36,007 bases of DNA, from the NCBI GenBank assembly GCA_026713705.1, contig JAPONY010000005.1, positions 1-36,007 of the forward strand, given 5' to 3'. The stretch's first letter is position 1. Each line of letters opens with the position of its first letter. Below the pieces are notes generated by a model. It made no database searches, was not told the origin of the DNA, and was given only the letters and a program-made list of their open reading frames with translations. The stretch is from Gammaproteobacteria bacterium (GTDB lineage: Bacteria > Pseudomonadota > Gammaproteobacteria > Poriferisulfidales > Poriferisulfidaceae). The position numbers and the translations under genes are program-made. Positions 1 to 8,015 of this stretch are shown here, piece by piece.

Positions 1-208
1 CCCGTTGCCGGGCCAGGGCAGAGAGGGGAGAGGGAGCACTCATCGCATTCACCTTACAATGAAAAACATTATCAGATATTGTGCCAGAACCTCCGCCGGC
101 TGGCAATCTACCCGCAAATCTCAAAAATCTGACGTGCACCCGTAGTGAAAGATTTATAATGGGATGGCGTCGGAATACCTGCACCGCGAACTAACCCCCC
201 ACGCAAAA

Positions 209-547
209 ATGAAACCAGCTGCCCTCGACCAGCTTTTGCCGAAAATGGTGGAAACCATCGTGACCGAGGTTGACCCTGAACAAGTGATCCTGTTTGGTTC
301 GCATGCGCGGGGTGACGCGTCGGAGGATTCGGATGTCGACCTGATCGTTGTGGAATCGGAACCGTTTGACAAAAATCGCGACCGGGGCGCCGAAGCCGTA
401 CGCCTATGGCGGGCACTCGCCGGATTTTCAATCTCCAAAGACATCCTGGTCTACAGCCGCGACGAGGTGGAATACTGGCGTGATTCCCTGAACCACGTTC
501 TGGCGCGCGCATTGAGAGAAGGCCGGGTGCTTTATGAGCGACCTTAA
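209..547 (+). CDS. MNT-type nucleotidyltransferase, antitoxin of a HEPN/MNT pair
   Basis: This is a minimal nucleotidyltransferase fold protein of the MNT family. Such proteins neutralize a partner HEPN ribonuclease, in characterized cases by adding AMP to it. The signature LFGSHARG followed by a SDVDL motif carries the Gly-Ser and the two Asp residues expected for NTP and metal binding. ATG at 209 is preferred because family members begin about 20-30 residues before LFGS; an in-frame ATG at 164 would add 15 residues. Neither start has a clear ribosome binding site, and a TATAAT lies at 155-160. The end overlaps the following HEPN frame by 14 bases, the usual coupled arrangement. The partner is frameshifted, so this antitoxin may have no working toxin to control. 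Confidence 0.85.
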   Translation: MKPAALDQLLPKMVETIVTEVDPEQVILFGSHARGDASEDSDVDLIVVESEPFDKNRDRGAEAVRLWRALAGFSISKDILVYSRDEVEYWRDSLNHVLARALREGRVLYERP

Positions 548-949
548 GCTCGCCCGCGTACTTTTGACGGCGGCAGAACGGGACATCACCGCCCTTCGCG
601 GCATGGCAGACGCAAAGGTCTTTGCGAACGAGATCTTCGGTTTCCCTGTGCGGCAAGCCACAGAAAAACTCCTCAAGGCCAATCTCTCCTTGCCGGAAGA
701 ACCCTATCCGGCAACCCACGATTTGATGCGGCGGCTGGAGTGGCTCAAAGCCCACCAGCCGGAAGCGGGAGATCGTTTCGACGACCTGACCGCGTATAAC
801 CCTTACGCTGTTCAACGTCGCTACAGTGCTGGCGATCCCGGATTGAGTCCACCGGATCGAAACGCGGCCTACAGCTTCTGGAAGTGTTTGTGGCATGGAG
901 TCGGAAGGACTTGGCAGAAAATAGCCCATGTCAAGTCCCTAGCCGTTGA
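534..949 (+). pseudogene. HEPN-domain toxin gene with a single-base frameshift
   Basis: The first 110 or so codons read as a HEPN domain: an N-terminal helix (LARVLLTAAERD), the conserved helix RQATEKLLKANL, the PATHDL segment, and the C-terminal AYNPYAVQRRY. After about base 867 the open frame turns into an atypical tail (YSFWKCLWHGVGRT) that runs on to 1010. One base less in phase, the sequence gives LQLLEVFVAWSRKDLAEN and stops at 947-949, which is what the last HEPN helix normally looks like. Restoring one base near 867-870, where the run CC stands, reconnects the two halves. The unshifted reading would make a 158-residue protein with a foreign tail that overlaps ispB by 4 bases. HEPN toxins are RNases, so inactivation is plausible; a sequencing error is the alternative. 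Confidence 0.75.
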
Positions 950-1006
950 AATGCCCACCCAGCCTGATACCTTTGCCAAGCCGCAATCCGACCGGCCCTG
1001 CCCCGC

Positions 1007-1981
1007 GTGACCCTGGAACAGATTCGTGCGCTGGTCGCTGACGACCTCGCCGCGGTAGACCGCCTGTTGCGCGAACAGTCGCGCTCCGAGGTCGGTCTGG
1101 CGGACCAGGTCGCCCAGTACATCATTGAAGCCGGTGGCAAGCGCCTCCGAGCCGTCCTCGTGCTCCTGTGTGGTCGCGCGCTGGGCGGGCTGCGCCATCC
1201 GGACGCCTCTTTCATGCTGGCGGCAGTCATCGAGTTCATCCATACCGCCACCCTGCTGCACGACGACGTGGTGGACAACTCGGAGATCCGGCGCGGCCGG
1301 AAGACCGCGAACAAGATCTGGGGCAACGAGGCCAGCGTGCTCGGCGGGGATTTCTTCTACTCCCGCGCCTTCGGCATGATTGCCAAGATCAACCAACCCG
1401 AGGTGACCCGCATCCTGGCCGACGCCTCCAACGCGATCGCGGAAGGTGAACTGCTGGAGCTGATGCATGCCGGCCATGTCGAACTGGGCGAGGATCAGTA
1501 CCTGACCATCATCGAAGGCAAGACGGCCAAGCTGTTTGAAGCCTCCTGCGAAGCCACCGCGCGCATCGAGGGGGCGAGCGACGACCGCACCCGGGAGCTG
1601 ATCGACTTCGGCCGGCTGCTGGGCGCCGCATTCCAGATCGCGGACGACGCGATCGACTATCTGGAGGACAACCCGGAAGCGGACAAAAGCGTGGGGGACG
1701 ATCTGGCGGGCGGGCGTCTGACCCTGCCGTACATCTACGCTCTGCGCGAAGCCGAGAAAGAAGACCAGGACTTCCTCCGCCGCGCAATCCAGTCCGGCCA
1801 GCGCGAACACATCGGGGAAGTCTGCGCGATCATGCACCGATCCGGAGCCATCGACTATGCCTGGGAACAAGCCCGGGACTTTGCGCAACGAGCCCAAAAG
1901 CACTTGGGTGCGATAGATGCCTCTCCATGGCGGGATGCCTTGGATGGAGTAACCCGGTTTTCAGTCTCCCGAAGGTATTGA
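1007..1981 (+). CDS. ispB: polyprenyl (octaprenyl-type) diphosphate synthase
   Basis: This trans-prenyltransferase adds isopentenyl diphosphate units to farnesyl diphosphate and makes the side chain of respiratory quinones. Both Asp-rich motifs are present: LLHDDVVD in the first half and QIADDAIDY in the second. The GGKRLRAVLVLL substrate motif lies near residue 45. The 324-residue length and N-terminus (MTLEQIRALVADDLAAVD) match IspB proteins of gammaproteobacteria. The start is GTG; no in-frame ATG lies upstream before the TGA at 965-967. Chain length cannot be read from sequence alone, but quinone-8 is usual in this group. It is a chromosomal housekeeping gene flanked on both sides by toxin-antitoxin loci. 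Confidence 0.93.
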   Translation: MTLEQIRALVADDLAAVDRLLREQSRSEVGLADQVAQYIIEAGGKRLRAVLVLLCGRALGGLRHPDASFMLAAVIEFIHTATLLHDDVVDNSEIRRGRKTANKIWGNEASVLGGDFFYSRAFGMIAKINQPEVTRILADASNAIAEGELLELMHAGHVELGEDQYLTIIEGKTAKLFEASCEATARIEGASDDRTRELIDFGRLLGAAFQIADDAIDYLEDNPEADKSVGDDLAGGRLTLPYIYALREAEKEDQDFLRRAIQSGQREHIGEVCAIMHRSGAIDYAWEQARDFAQRAQKHLGAIDASPWRDALDGVTRFSVSRRY

Positions 1982-2015
1982 GGCGAAGATTCGCTCCCTG
2001 CCCGCCATTCCTCGC

Positions 2016-2420
2016 CTAGTGACTGGCGGGATTAATCTGCTGTATGGGCCCGGGGTAACTGGCAAGGGTTCTATCCGTGGTTAAAAGAGTAAGCCCTTCG
2101 GCTTGAGCCTGCGCCACCAAAACCCGGTCGAACGGATCCTTATGTATTGGAGGAAGCGTACTCACTGCGGCCGCATGGTTGCCCGCGACAGCTAGTTCCA
2201 GGTAATCGTTCTCCAGTAAATGCCGGCGTAGCAGGAAAGGGTCCACCTTAAAGTCTGTACGTTCTTTGCTGCTCTTGATCGCAACTTCCCAGATGGATGC
2301 CGCACTGAAGAATGCCTGGTTGTCCTGATCCTCAATCAGTGCAAGTACGGAAGCCGGCAACCATTTTGACTCCCCCGCTGCTACCCGAAGCAGCACATGG
2401 GTATCCAAGAGCAGTTTCAC
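2016..2420 (-). CDS. PIN-domain ribonuclease toxin (VapC-like)
   Basis: A 134-residue PIN-domain protein. LLLDTHVLLRVAAG supplies the first catalytic Asp, ASIWEVAIK the conserved Glu, and HKDPFDRVLVAQAQ plus LLTTD the C-terminal Asp residues that complete the metal site. The DTHxLL variant is typical of the PIN subgroup paired with Phd-type antitoxins. Proteins of this class cut RNA, often tRNA, but the target cannot be predicted. The gene overlaps the stop of the upstream antitoxin by 4 bases (2417-2420), consistent with translational coupling on the minus strand. It converges on ispB, 35 bases away. All catalytic residues are intact. Confidence 0.88.
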   Translation of the reverse strand: MKLLLDTHVLLRVAAGESKWLPASVLALIEDQDNQAFFSAASIWEVAIKSSKERTDFKVDPFLLRRHLLENDYLELAVAGNHAAAVSTLPPIHKDPFDRVLVAQAQAEGLTLLTTDRTLASYPGPIQQINPASH

Positions 2421-2671
2421 TGGCCTCCGTCCTCGCCCTCGAAGAGGGTCGCGATTTCTTTAGAATACATACGGTCGAAATCATCCGGAACCTCAATCTG
2501 CCCACTCATGAAACCGACCCTGCGCTTCGCCTTGGCCTCCGGCACTGTTACTGCCGTAACCCTGACCATCGGCTTGCCCGAAATCGCAATAACAAAAGGC
2601 TCGCCATCCACCGCGGCCTTGACGAGGCGCGAAAGATGGGTTTTCGCTTCGTGCATGTTCACCGTGCGCAT
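2417..2671 (-). CDS. Phd/YefM-type antitoxin
   Basis: An 84-residue antitoxin. The N-terminal half (MHEAKTHLSRLVKAAVDGE followed by FVIAISGKPMVRV) is the classic Phd/YefM DNA-binding fold. The C-terminal tail (GQIEVPDDFD...LFEGEDG) is the flexible toxin-binding part and resembles antitoxins that precede DTHxLL PIN toxins. The ATG has GGAGG eight bases upstream on the minus strand. Such antitoxins bind their own promoter with the toxin; the AT-rich stretch at 2690-2720 with repeated ACTAA-like units is the likely site, though no clear palindrome was seen. Confidence 0.88.
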   Translation of the reverse strand: MRTVNMHEAKTHLSRLVKAAVDGEPFVIAISGKPMVRVTAVTVPEAKAKRRVGFMSGQIEVPDDFDRMYSKEIATLFEGEDGGQ

Positions 2672-2949
2672 GTCACACCTCCGAACTTGATTTAGTTAGT
2701 TTAGTTTATCTTTCAACTGTTGTAAAACCTATGCTGAACTTCAACTTCACTAGCGTCCAACTAAATTCAATATTAGAATCAACTGGTTAGAAGGGGCCAG
2801 GTCGTCCATCAGGTCGTCACCATCGGAAAATAGTCTTTTATCGCTTAGCAATCATAGACTTAGATGCAGGCAAAAAGTTTTATTGCTAGTGAGCAGCGAA
2901 ATAAAAGCTTTGGAATCATTGGGTTGCAACGCCACATCCATGTCCTGTT

Positions 2950-3552
2950 TCAAATCGATATAGATTCCGGTCTTTTATCATCCAGGTCCGGTTCCGGCAG
3001 ATTAAGATTCGTTTGTGCATGGAGCAATGGAGACCATTCGGTTGGCAGGGCCCGGTTTTCGAGACTCCGGCGCAGAGTACCCGTACATTGCATAAGAAAA
3101 GTGTCCCAGTCCGCCTCACTATTGAAAGTCAAGATCTGTTCTTCCTGCATGTTGAATAAAAGGGCCTTTTTCGACGCACGTATCAGGCGCAAAATGTTAA
3201 GAACCGTTCCTGGACTTTTGCCATCCCATATCATGAACCCGAACTCAGCCTCGCGTGCCATCTCACGGTCCTTTGCAGCATAAAACTGGAATTTCTTTTT
3301 GTTTCCGGAGGCATTGATGCAGCGTGTTGCCCAGTGACCGATATTGTTACGGCAGGATTCACCAGAACAATACACAGTCACATCATCGTAATGCTCATTA
3401 GCCAGGTATTTCTGGACAGCCTTATCAGCTCCATTGGCGTCTCCAATCAAGATCGAACAGTTTTTCTCGATTACATGGTGAAGAAGCCAGTGTTTTGCCG
3501 GTTCCGGCAAGAGTAAAATGTGGCGTGAACCTCCTATGAACACAGTATTCAT
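2950..3552 (-). CDS. SLOG-superfamily nucleotide-binding protein
   Basis: A 200-residue soluble protein. The N-terminus VFIGGSRHI and the later LIGDANGADKAVQKYL are the glycine-rich elements of the SLOG (SMF/DprA-LOG) Rossmann-like fold, which binds or processes nucleotides and their derivatives. Further apparently conserved blocks are CSGESCRNN, FYAAKDREMA and MIWDGKSPGT. The last 60 residues are less ordered. Its ATG overlaps the stop of the upstream phosphoribosyltransferase frame by 4 bases (ATGA), so the two are translated together. SLOG proteins have been proposed as sensors or processors in nucleotide-centred conflict systems, and pairing with a phosphoribosyltransferase fits that idea, but the function here is unknown. 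Base composition is more AT-rich than that of the sulfur genes. Confidence 0.7.
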   Translation of the reverse strand: MNTVFIGGSRHILLLPEPAKHWLLHHVIEKNCSILIGDANGADKAVQKYLANEHYDDVTVYCSGESCRNNIGHWATRCINASGNKKKFQFYAAKDREMAREAEFGFMIWDGKSPGTVLNILRLIRASKKALLFNMQEEQILTFNSEADWDTFLMQCTGTLRRSLENRALPTEWSPLLHAQTNLNLPEPDLDDKRPESISI

Positions 3553-3965
3553 TGAAGGTTTCTCGTCTTGGCAACAGCCAGGACGCGAACGGCCTCTGCT
3601 TCACCTTGGCTGACAAGTAAATCGGTCACCGCGTTCATCGTAGCTCCAGAGCGATAGAGGTCGTCAAATACTAAAATACTTTTCTCCTGTGTACAAGTGC
3701 GGCCGACGTCATAGAGTCCATCCAACAATTTCTTTCGCCTATTACTATCCATGACACCCTTCAACGGGGTTGCAGAACGAGTAGTCGTCACACATTCGAC
3801 TACAGGCAAATCAAATTTTTCACCGATCCCTTGGGCCAAAACGATCACCGGCTGGACAGATCGTTTCCCAGAAGGCGGAACTGGAACGATCAAATCAAAC
3901 TTGTTCCTGGATTCTTCTCCCGAAATTGGGCGAAATCCACCCCACCGCTTCTCCGATAATCTCAA
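3549..3965 (-). CDS. phosphoribosyltransferase, N-terminally truncated chimeric frame
   Basis: From FDLIVPVPPSGKRSVQP onward (about residue 23) this is a ComF-like type I phosphoribosyltransferase. ILVFDDLYRSGATMNA is the PRPP-binding loop with its two Asp residues. The first 22 residues, beginning at a TTG codon, are not phosphoribosyltransferase sequence: the DNA from about 3898 upward is a decayed hepT gene read in another frame. The gene has therefore lost its own 5' end through a rearrangement near 3900 and may be inactive or expressed only as a fragment. The downstream SLOG gene overlaps by 4 bases. Related phosphoribosyltransferases occur next to SLOG/DprA-like genes, so the pair is probably an old functional unit. 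Confidence 0.65.
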   Translation of the reverse strand: MRLSEKRWGGFRPISGEESRNKFDLIVPVPPSGKRSVQPVIVLAQGIGEKFDLPVVECVTTTRSATPLKGVMDSNRRKKLLDGLYDVGRTCTQEKSILVFDDLYRSGATMNAVTDLLVSQGEAEAVRVLAVAKTRNLQ

Positions 3966-4096
3966 GACGCCGAATCACCGAATCCTGCAACTTCCTGCTC
4001 CTGCAGGAATTCGTGGTGTGAGACGCCTTCGACGCAGGTCTTCGCTATACGTGCTGAGGCAAGAATGTCCGGAAGGCTTTCGACATCACGATCCAT
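3898..4096 (-). pseudogene. hepT (DUF86 HEPN toxin) remnant, frameshifted and truncated
   Basis: The ATG at 4096 overlaps the end of the upstream nucleotidyltransferase gene by 11 bases, the usual MNT-HepT arrangement. The frame gives MDRDVESLPDILASARI and then FLQEQEV, typical of HepT, and hits a TGA soon after. With one base skipped at 3988 the family sequence continues as QDSVIRRLEIIGEAVGWISP, and after a second shift near 3929 as QFREKNPGT. The reading then ends abruptly at about 3900, where phosphoribosyltransferase coding begins in the third frame. The lost C-terminal part contains the RNase motif (R-x4-6-H) of HEPN toxins. Two indels plus truncation make this a clear pseudogene. Confidence 0.85.
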
Positions 4097-4397
4097 AGAT
4101 GAGCTCCGCAGACTCCAGCATCGCCTCGCAGCGCAGATGGTTCAGGCTTTTCTCGATGCCGCGCCGGCTGACCAGATCAACCTCGCGCCCAAGCATCGCC
4201 TCCAATTCCTCCTCCATTCGAATCAGGTCGAACAGGGTGTGATGAGCCTCTTCATCGAAACTGACCAATAGGTCAATGTCGCTCTGTGGCCCGAAGTCAT
4301 CACGCAAAGCGGACCCGAAGATGGATAACTCCGTGATGCTGTTCGCGCGACAGAATTCGGCAAGGCGATCTTGGGGAATGCGTGCTTCAGGATTCAT
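4086..4397 (-). CDS. MNT-type nucleotidyltransferase (MntA-like antitoxin)
   Basis: A 103-residue minimal nucleotidyltransferase. IFGSALRDDFGPQSDIDLL contains the Gly-Ser and paired Asp active-site signature. The segment REVDLVSRRGIEKSLN is common in MntA proteins that pair with HepT. ATG at 4397 is chosen since MNPEARIPQDRLAEF matches the usual N-terminal helix. An in-frame ATG at 4415 would add six residues, and the open frame extends to 4511 with an unrelated sequence. The partner hepT downstream is destroyed, leaving an intact antitoxin-like gene without its toxin. Confidence 0.85.
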   Translation of the reverse strand: MNPEARIPQDRLAEFCRANSITELSIFGSALRDDFGPQSDIDLLVSFDEEAHHTLFDLIRMEEELEAMLGREVDLVSRRGIEKSLNHLRCEAMLESAELIYGS

Positions 4398-4529
4398 AGT
4401 GGAAAACCCGGTCATTGGTATTAAACCGGAAATAACCAGCGCGGGACTGCTGGCGATAGCCCCGCTCTCCCGATGCCGTGCCAGCGTTCTTGCAGAACTA
4501 ATGGGAACCATGCTGTGAAAGTAGCACCC

Positions 4530-5702
4530 CTAACCCTCTTCCCGCAACTGTGCCACCATGGTCGGCAGGCTCGCCACTTCTATGTTTTCGCTTGCCCGAA
4601 AAGAGTCGTCCCCGGCATAGACCAAGAAAGTCCTGTCAGGGTGGAGATCCTCTTGCGCCCGGAACAACCCCTCAGGGGGTTTAGGCGTCAACCCACTTTT
4701 GACCTCGATAATCCAACGCCCGCGTCGCCCGCCCAGATCCAGCACCAAGTCCACCTCCGCACCCTTGGCCGTGCGGTAGAAACTTGCCTGAGCCTCTGGA
4801 GTGGCAGCAAGCAAGGTCTCGATTACGAAACCTTCCCAGCTCGAACCCGAGACCGGATGCCCCATCAGGTCATCGAAAGTCTCCAGACGCAGCAATGCAT
4901 GCACCAGGCCGGAATCCCGGATGTATACCTTGGGGGATTTGACCAGACGCTTTCCGATGTTCTCGATCAGGGGCTCCAGACGCCGAACCAGCATCAGATC
5001 GGCCAAAAGGTCAACATAGCGCTTGACCGAGGTGGCGGAAACGTCCAGGCTCGAAGCCAGGCGCGAGGCATTCAGGCATTGACCCTGGTTATGTGCCAGC
5101 ATGGCCCATAGGCGGTTCAGAAGCGCGGCAGGCACCCGCATCCCGAATTCCGGAATGTCGCGCTCCAGGTAGGTACGAATCAAGTCTCGCCGGAGCGAAT
5201 AGCTGCGAGCATCCGAAGCGGCCAGAAAACAGTCCGGGAACCCTCCGCGCAGCCATAAGCGCTGCCGGGTTTCGGCGTCGGGCGCCACCTCGGACATCGT
5301 CAGCGGCGTCATGTCCACATACGCGATCCGCCCGGCCAGCGACTCCCCCGACTGCCGCAAGAGGTCCATGGACGCTGATCCCAGAAAGAGATACAGCCCA
5401 TCACGGCGACCTTCCTGACGCGCCTGATCAATCAGGCCGCGCAACGTCCGGAACAATCCCGGTGCGCGGTGGATTTCATCGAGAATTACCAACTTGTCAA
5501 GATGCTGAGACAGGAACCATTTGGGCTCCCGGAGCTTCTCCAAGCTTTCATCGTCCTCCAGGTCAAGATAAACCGAGGGACGAGATTGCGCTATTTTCTT
5601 GGCCAGTGTCGTCTTGCCTACCTGCCGGGGTCCAATAATTGCGACCGAGGACTGGAACTCCAATGCCTCGGTTACCTGATTCTCTACACTTCTCTCAAGC
5701 AT
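4530..5702 (-). CDS. DUF4143 AAA-type ATPase
   Basis: A 390-residue ATPase of the family with an N-terminal AAA_14 domain and a C-terminal DUF4143 domain. The Walker A motif IGPRQVGKTTLAKK is near residue 25 and Walker B LVILDEIHRAP near residue 70. SASMDLLRQSGESLAGRI contains the sensor-like polar stretch. A winged-helix-like segment (NASRLASSLDVSATSVKRYV) follows near residue 220, and the end has KGAEVDLVLDL...WIIEVKSG, resembling a nuclease-like D-ExK arrangement. The family is widespread, often in accessory regions, and its biological role is not settled. The ATG directly abuts a 35-bp near-perfect palindrome (5703-5737), suggesting self-control. A second family member is encoded at 12074. 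Confidence 0.88.
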   Translation of the reverse strand: MLERSVENQVTEALEFQSSVAIIGPRQVGKTTLAKKIAQSRPSVYLDLEDDESLEKLREPKWFLSQHLDKLVILDEIHRAPGLFRTLRGLIDQARQEGRRDGLYLFLGSASMDLLRQSGESLAGRIAYVDMTPLTMSEVAPDAETRQRLWLRGGFPDCFLAASDARSYSLRRDLIRTYLERDIPEFGMRVPAALLNRLWAMLAHNQGQCLNASRLASSLDVSATSVKRYVDLLADLMLVRRLEPLIENIGKRLVKSPKVYIRDSGLVHALLRLETFDDLMGHPVSGSSWEGFVIETLLAATPEAQASFYRTAKGAEVDLVLDLGGRRGRWIIEVKSGLTPKPPEGLFRAQEDLHPDRTFLVYAGDDSFRASENIEVASLPTMVAQLREEG

Positions 5703-5737
5703 GGTGCAAATTCTACATTAAATGTTGAATTTGCACC
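5703..5737. promoter_or_regulatory. 35-bp near-perfect palindrome at the DUF4143 ATPase start
   Basis: The arms GGTGCAAATTC and GAATTTGCACC flank a second palindrome, ACATTAAATGT. The whole element is symmetrical about A5720, with 17-base arms and one mismatched pair. It ends on the base next to the ATPase start codon, so no ordinary ribosome binding site exists outside it. It could be an operator, an RNA hairpin that masks the start, or the terminus of a mobile unit. Confidence 0.7.
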
Positions 5738-5918
5738 AATGTATAAAATATTGCATACAAACAATCAGTTATGTCTATGATAACTTTAACTGCATGGGAT
5801 TGCTCTCCTCCCCACTCTATTCATTCTCTGGATTTACTGCCGGGACGCGCCACTACCACATTTCATAATTTCTTTATATTCGGGCAAGACATACTGGTTC
5901 GCTGTTAAAGTAAGCAGC

Positions 5919-8015
5919 ATGGCTGATAAGAAAGACCTAATCCAGCGCTATAACTGTCGCGAGATCTCGCAATTGCAATTCAACCTGCGAGTCGTCATGC
6001 AGGGGGCGGACAAGAGCACCCCGGTGCTGGAGCGCCTGCGCTTCCTGTGCATCGCCAGCCGCAACCTCGACGAGTTCTTCGAGGTGCGGGTCGCCGCCCT
6101 GCGCCAGCTGGTCAAGTACGGCACCGAAGCGCAGAGCGGCGAGGGCCTGACCGCCCAGGAGATCCTCGCGGAAATCTCCAAGCAGGCCCATTCCATCGTC
6201 AAGATCCAGTACCGGCTGCTGCAGAGAAGCGTGCTGACCGCGCTGCGCGCGCGCGACATCTCTTTCCTGCGCCGCCACGAGTGGGACAAGGCCCAGCGGC
6301 AGTGGGTCCGCCAGTACTTCCGCCGCAACATCCTGCCCATCCTCTCCCCGCTCGGACTCGACAGCCGCCATCCGTTCCCGCGCGTGCAGAACAAGAGCCT
6401 CAACTTCATGGTCAAGCTCGCCGGCAAGGACGCCTACGGCCGGAGTACCGAGTATGCCGTCGTCACCGCGCCGCGCTCCCTGCCCCGCATCGTGCGCCTG
6501 CCGGACGAGGTCGGCAACAAGCGCGACAGCTACGTCTTCCTGTCCTCGATCATCCACGACAACCTCGAGGACCTGTTCCCCGGGCTCAAGATCAAGGGCT
6601 GCCACCAGTTCCGCGTCACCATGGACAGCAACCTGTTCTACGACGAGGAAGAGGTGGAAAGCCTGCGCGACGTGCTGGCCGGCGTGCTGCCGGAGCGCCA
6701 GTACGGCGAAGCGGTGCGCCTGGAAGTCGTCAACGACTGCCCGCGCGACATCATCCGCTTCCTGCGCGAGCAGTACCAGCTCGACGCCGGCAGCGTCTAC
6801 GAGGTCAACGGGCCGGTCAACCTGTACCGCCTGATGAACTTCCCGGAACTGATCGACCGGCCGGACCTGCGCTATCCGCCCTACCGCCCGAAGACGCCCA
6901 AGGCGTTTCGGAACCTGCCGGCCTCGGGAAGCCTGTTCGACCTGCTGGACCGGCAGGACGTCCTGCTGCACCACCCGTTCAATTCATTCGAGTGGACCAT
7001 CCGCTTCCTGCGCGAGGCTGCCGCAGACCCCAAGGTGGTCGCCATCAAGCAGACGATCTACCGGACCGGGCTCGAGTCCGACCTGACCGACATCCTGGAA
7101 TCGGCAGCCCGATCGGGCAAGGAAGTCACCGTGATCATCGAACTGAGCGCGCGCTTCGACGAAGAGGCCAACATCCAGCTGGCCCAACGGCTGGAGCAGG
7201 CCGGCGCCCAGGTGCTGTACGGCGTGGTCGGCCACAAGACCCACGCCAAGATGATGCTGGTGGTCCGCCGCGGCGAGGACGGCCTGCGCCGCTATGCGCA
7301 CCTCGGCACCGGCAACTACCATCCGGTCACGACCCGCCTGTATACCGACTACGCCCTGCTGACGGCCAACCAGGACCTGTGCGAGGACGTGCACAAGATC
7401 TTCCTCCAGGTGGCCAGCCTCGGCCGGGCACCCAGGCTCAGCCTGATGTACCAGTCGCCGCTGACCCTGGGCCAGGGAATCATCAAGAAGATCCAGGCGG
7501 CCGCCGAGCGGGCCCGAAAAGGAGAAAAAGCGGTCATCTACAGCAAGATGAACGCGTTGACCGAATACGGGATTGTCGACGCCCTCTACGAGGCATCCCA
7601 GGCCGGCGTCACCATCGATCTGCTGGTGCGCGGCGAATGCCGCCTGCGCCCCGGCGTCAAGGGCCTCTCGGACAACATCCGCGTCCGTTCCATCGTCGGA
7701 CGCTTCCTGGAGCACACCCGGGTGTTCTATTTCCGCACCGGCGAGGACGAGGAGATGTACCTCTCGAGCGCCGACTGGATGACCCGGAACATTCACCGCC
7801 GCGTGGAAACCATGTTCCCGGTGCTGGACAAGAGCATCAAGAAACGGATCATGCGGGAGATCTTCGAGACTTACTCTGCAGACAACTGCCAGAGCTGGCA
7901 GATGGAACCCGACGGCACCTACACCAAGGCCGCCATCGGCCGCGGGCACAAGCGCTTCTCCGCACAGGAAGCGCTGATGGCGATGCATGGAGAAATCGAT
8001 GCAACCCACCTATAG
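5919..8015 (+). CDS. ppk1: polyphosphate kinase
   Basis: Ppk1 transfers the gamma phosphate of ATP to a growing polyphosphate chain, reversibly, through a phosphohistidine. At 698 residues it has the family's normal length and four-domain layout. The motif GHKTHAKMMLV near residue 440 holds the catalytic His, and EHTRVFYFRTG near residue 597 holds the second essential His. HLGTGNYHP is the conserved glycine-rich segment between them. The N-terminus LIQRYNCREISQLQFNLRV corresponds to the usual start region. The end overlaps ppx by 29 bases, so the synthetic and degradative genes are coupled. Polyphosphate storage is common in sulfur oxidizers. No strong ribosome binding site precedes the ATG. 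Confidence 0.96.
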   Translation: MADKKDLIQRYNCREISQLQFNLRVVMQGADKSTPVLERLRFLCIASRNLDEFFEVRVAALRQLVKYGTEAQSGEGLTAQEILAEISKQAHSIVKIQYRLLQRSVLTALRARDISFLRRHEWDKAQRQWVRQYFRRNILPILSPLGLDSRHPFPRVQNKSLNFMVKLAGKDAYGRSTEYAVVTAPRSLPRIVRLPDEVGNKRDSYVFLSSIIHDNLEDLFPGLKIKGCHQFRVTMDSNLFYDEEEVESLRDVLAGVLPERQYGEAVRLEVVNDCPRDIIRFLREQYQLDAGSVYEVNGPVNLYRLMNFPELIDRPDLRYPPYRPKTPKAFRNLPASGSLFDLLDRQDVLLHHPFNSFEWTIRFLREAAADPKVVAIKQTIYRTGLESDLTDILESAARSGKEVTVIIELSARFDEEANIQLAQRLEQAGAQVLYGVVGHKTHAKMMLVVRRGEDGLRRYAHLGTGNYHPVTTRLYTDYALLTANQDLCEDVHKIFLQVASLGRAPRLSLMYQSPLTLGQGIIKKIQAAAERARKGEKAVIYSKMNALTEYGIVDALYEASQAGVTIDLLVRGECRLRPGVKGLSDNIRVRSIVGRFLEHTRVFYFRTGEDEEMYLSSADWMTRNIHRRVETMFPVLDKSIKKRIMREIFETYSADNCQSWQMEPDGTYTKAAIGRGHKRFSAQEALMAMHGEIDATHL

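Noticed and set aside
869-1903. Long open frame opposite ispB (344 codons)
   Set aside because: A shadow of a GC-rich gene; composition is typical of antisense translation and it lacks any domain.
2672-2949. Possible gene in the gap, with a short minus frame LLSDKRLFSDGDDLMDDLAP and a doubled AGGTCGTC
   Set aside because: The frame is about 33 codons between stops, has no ribosome binding site and matches no family I recognize.
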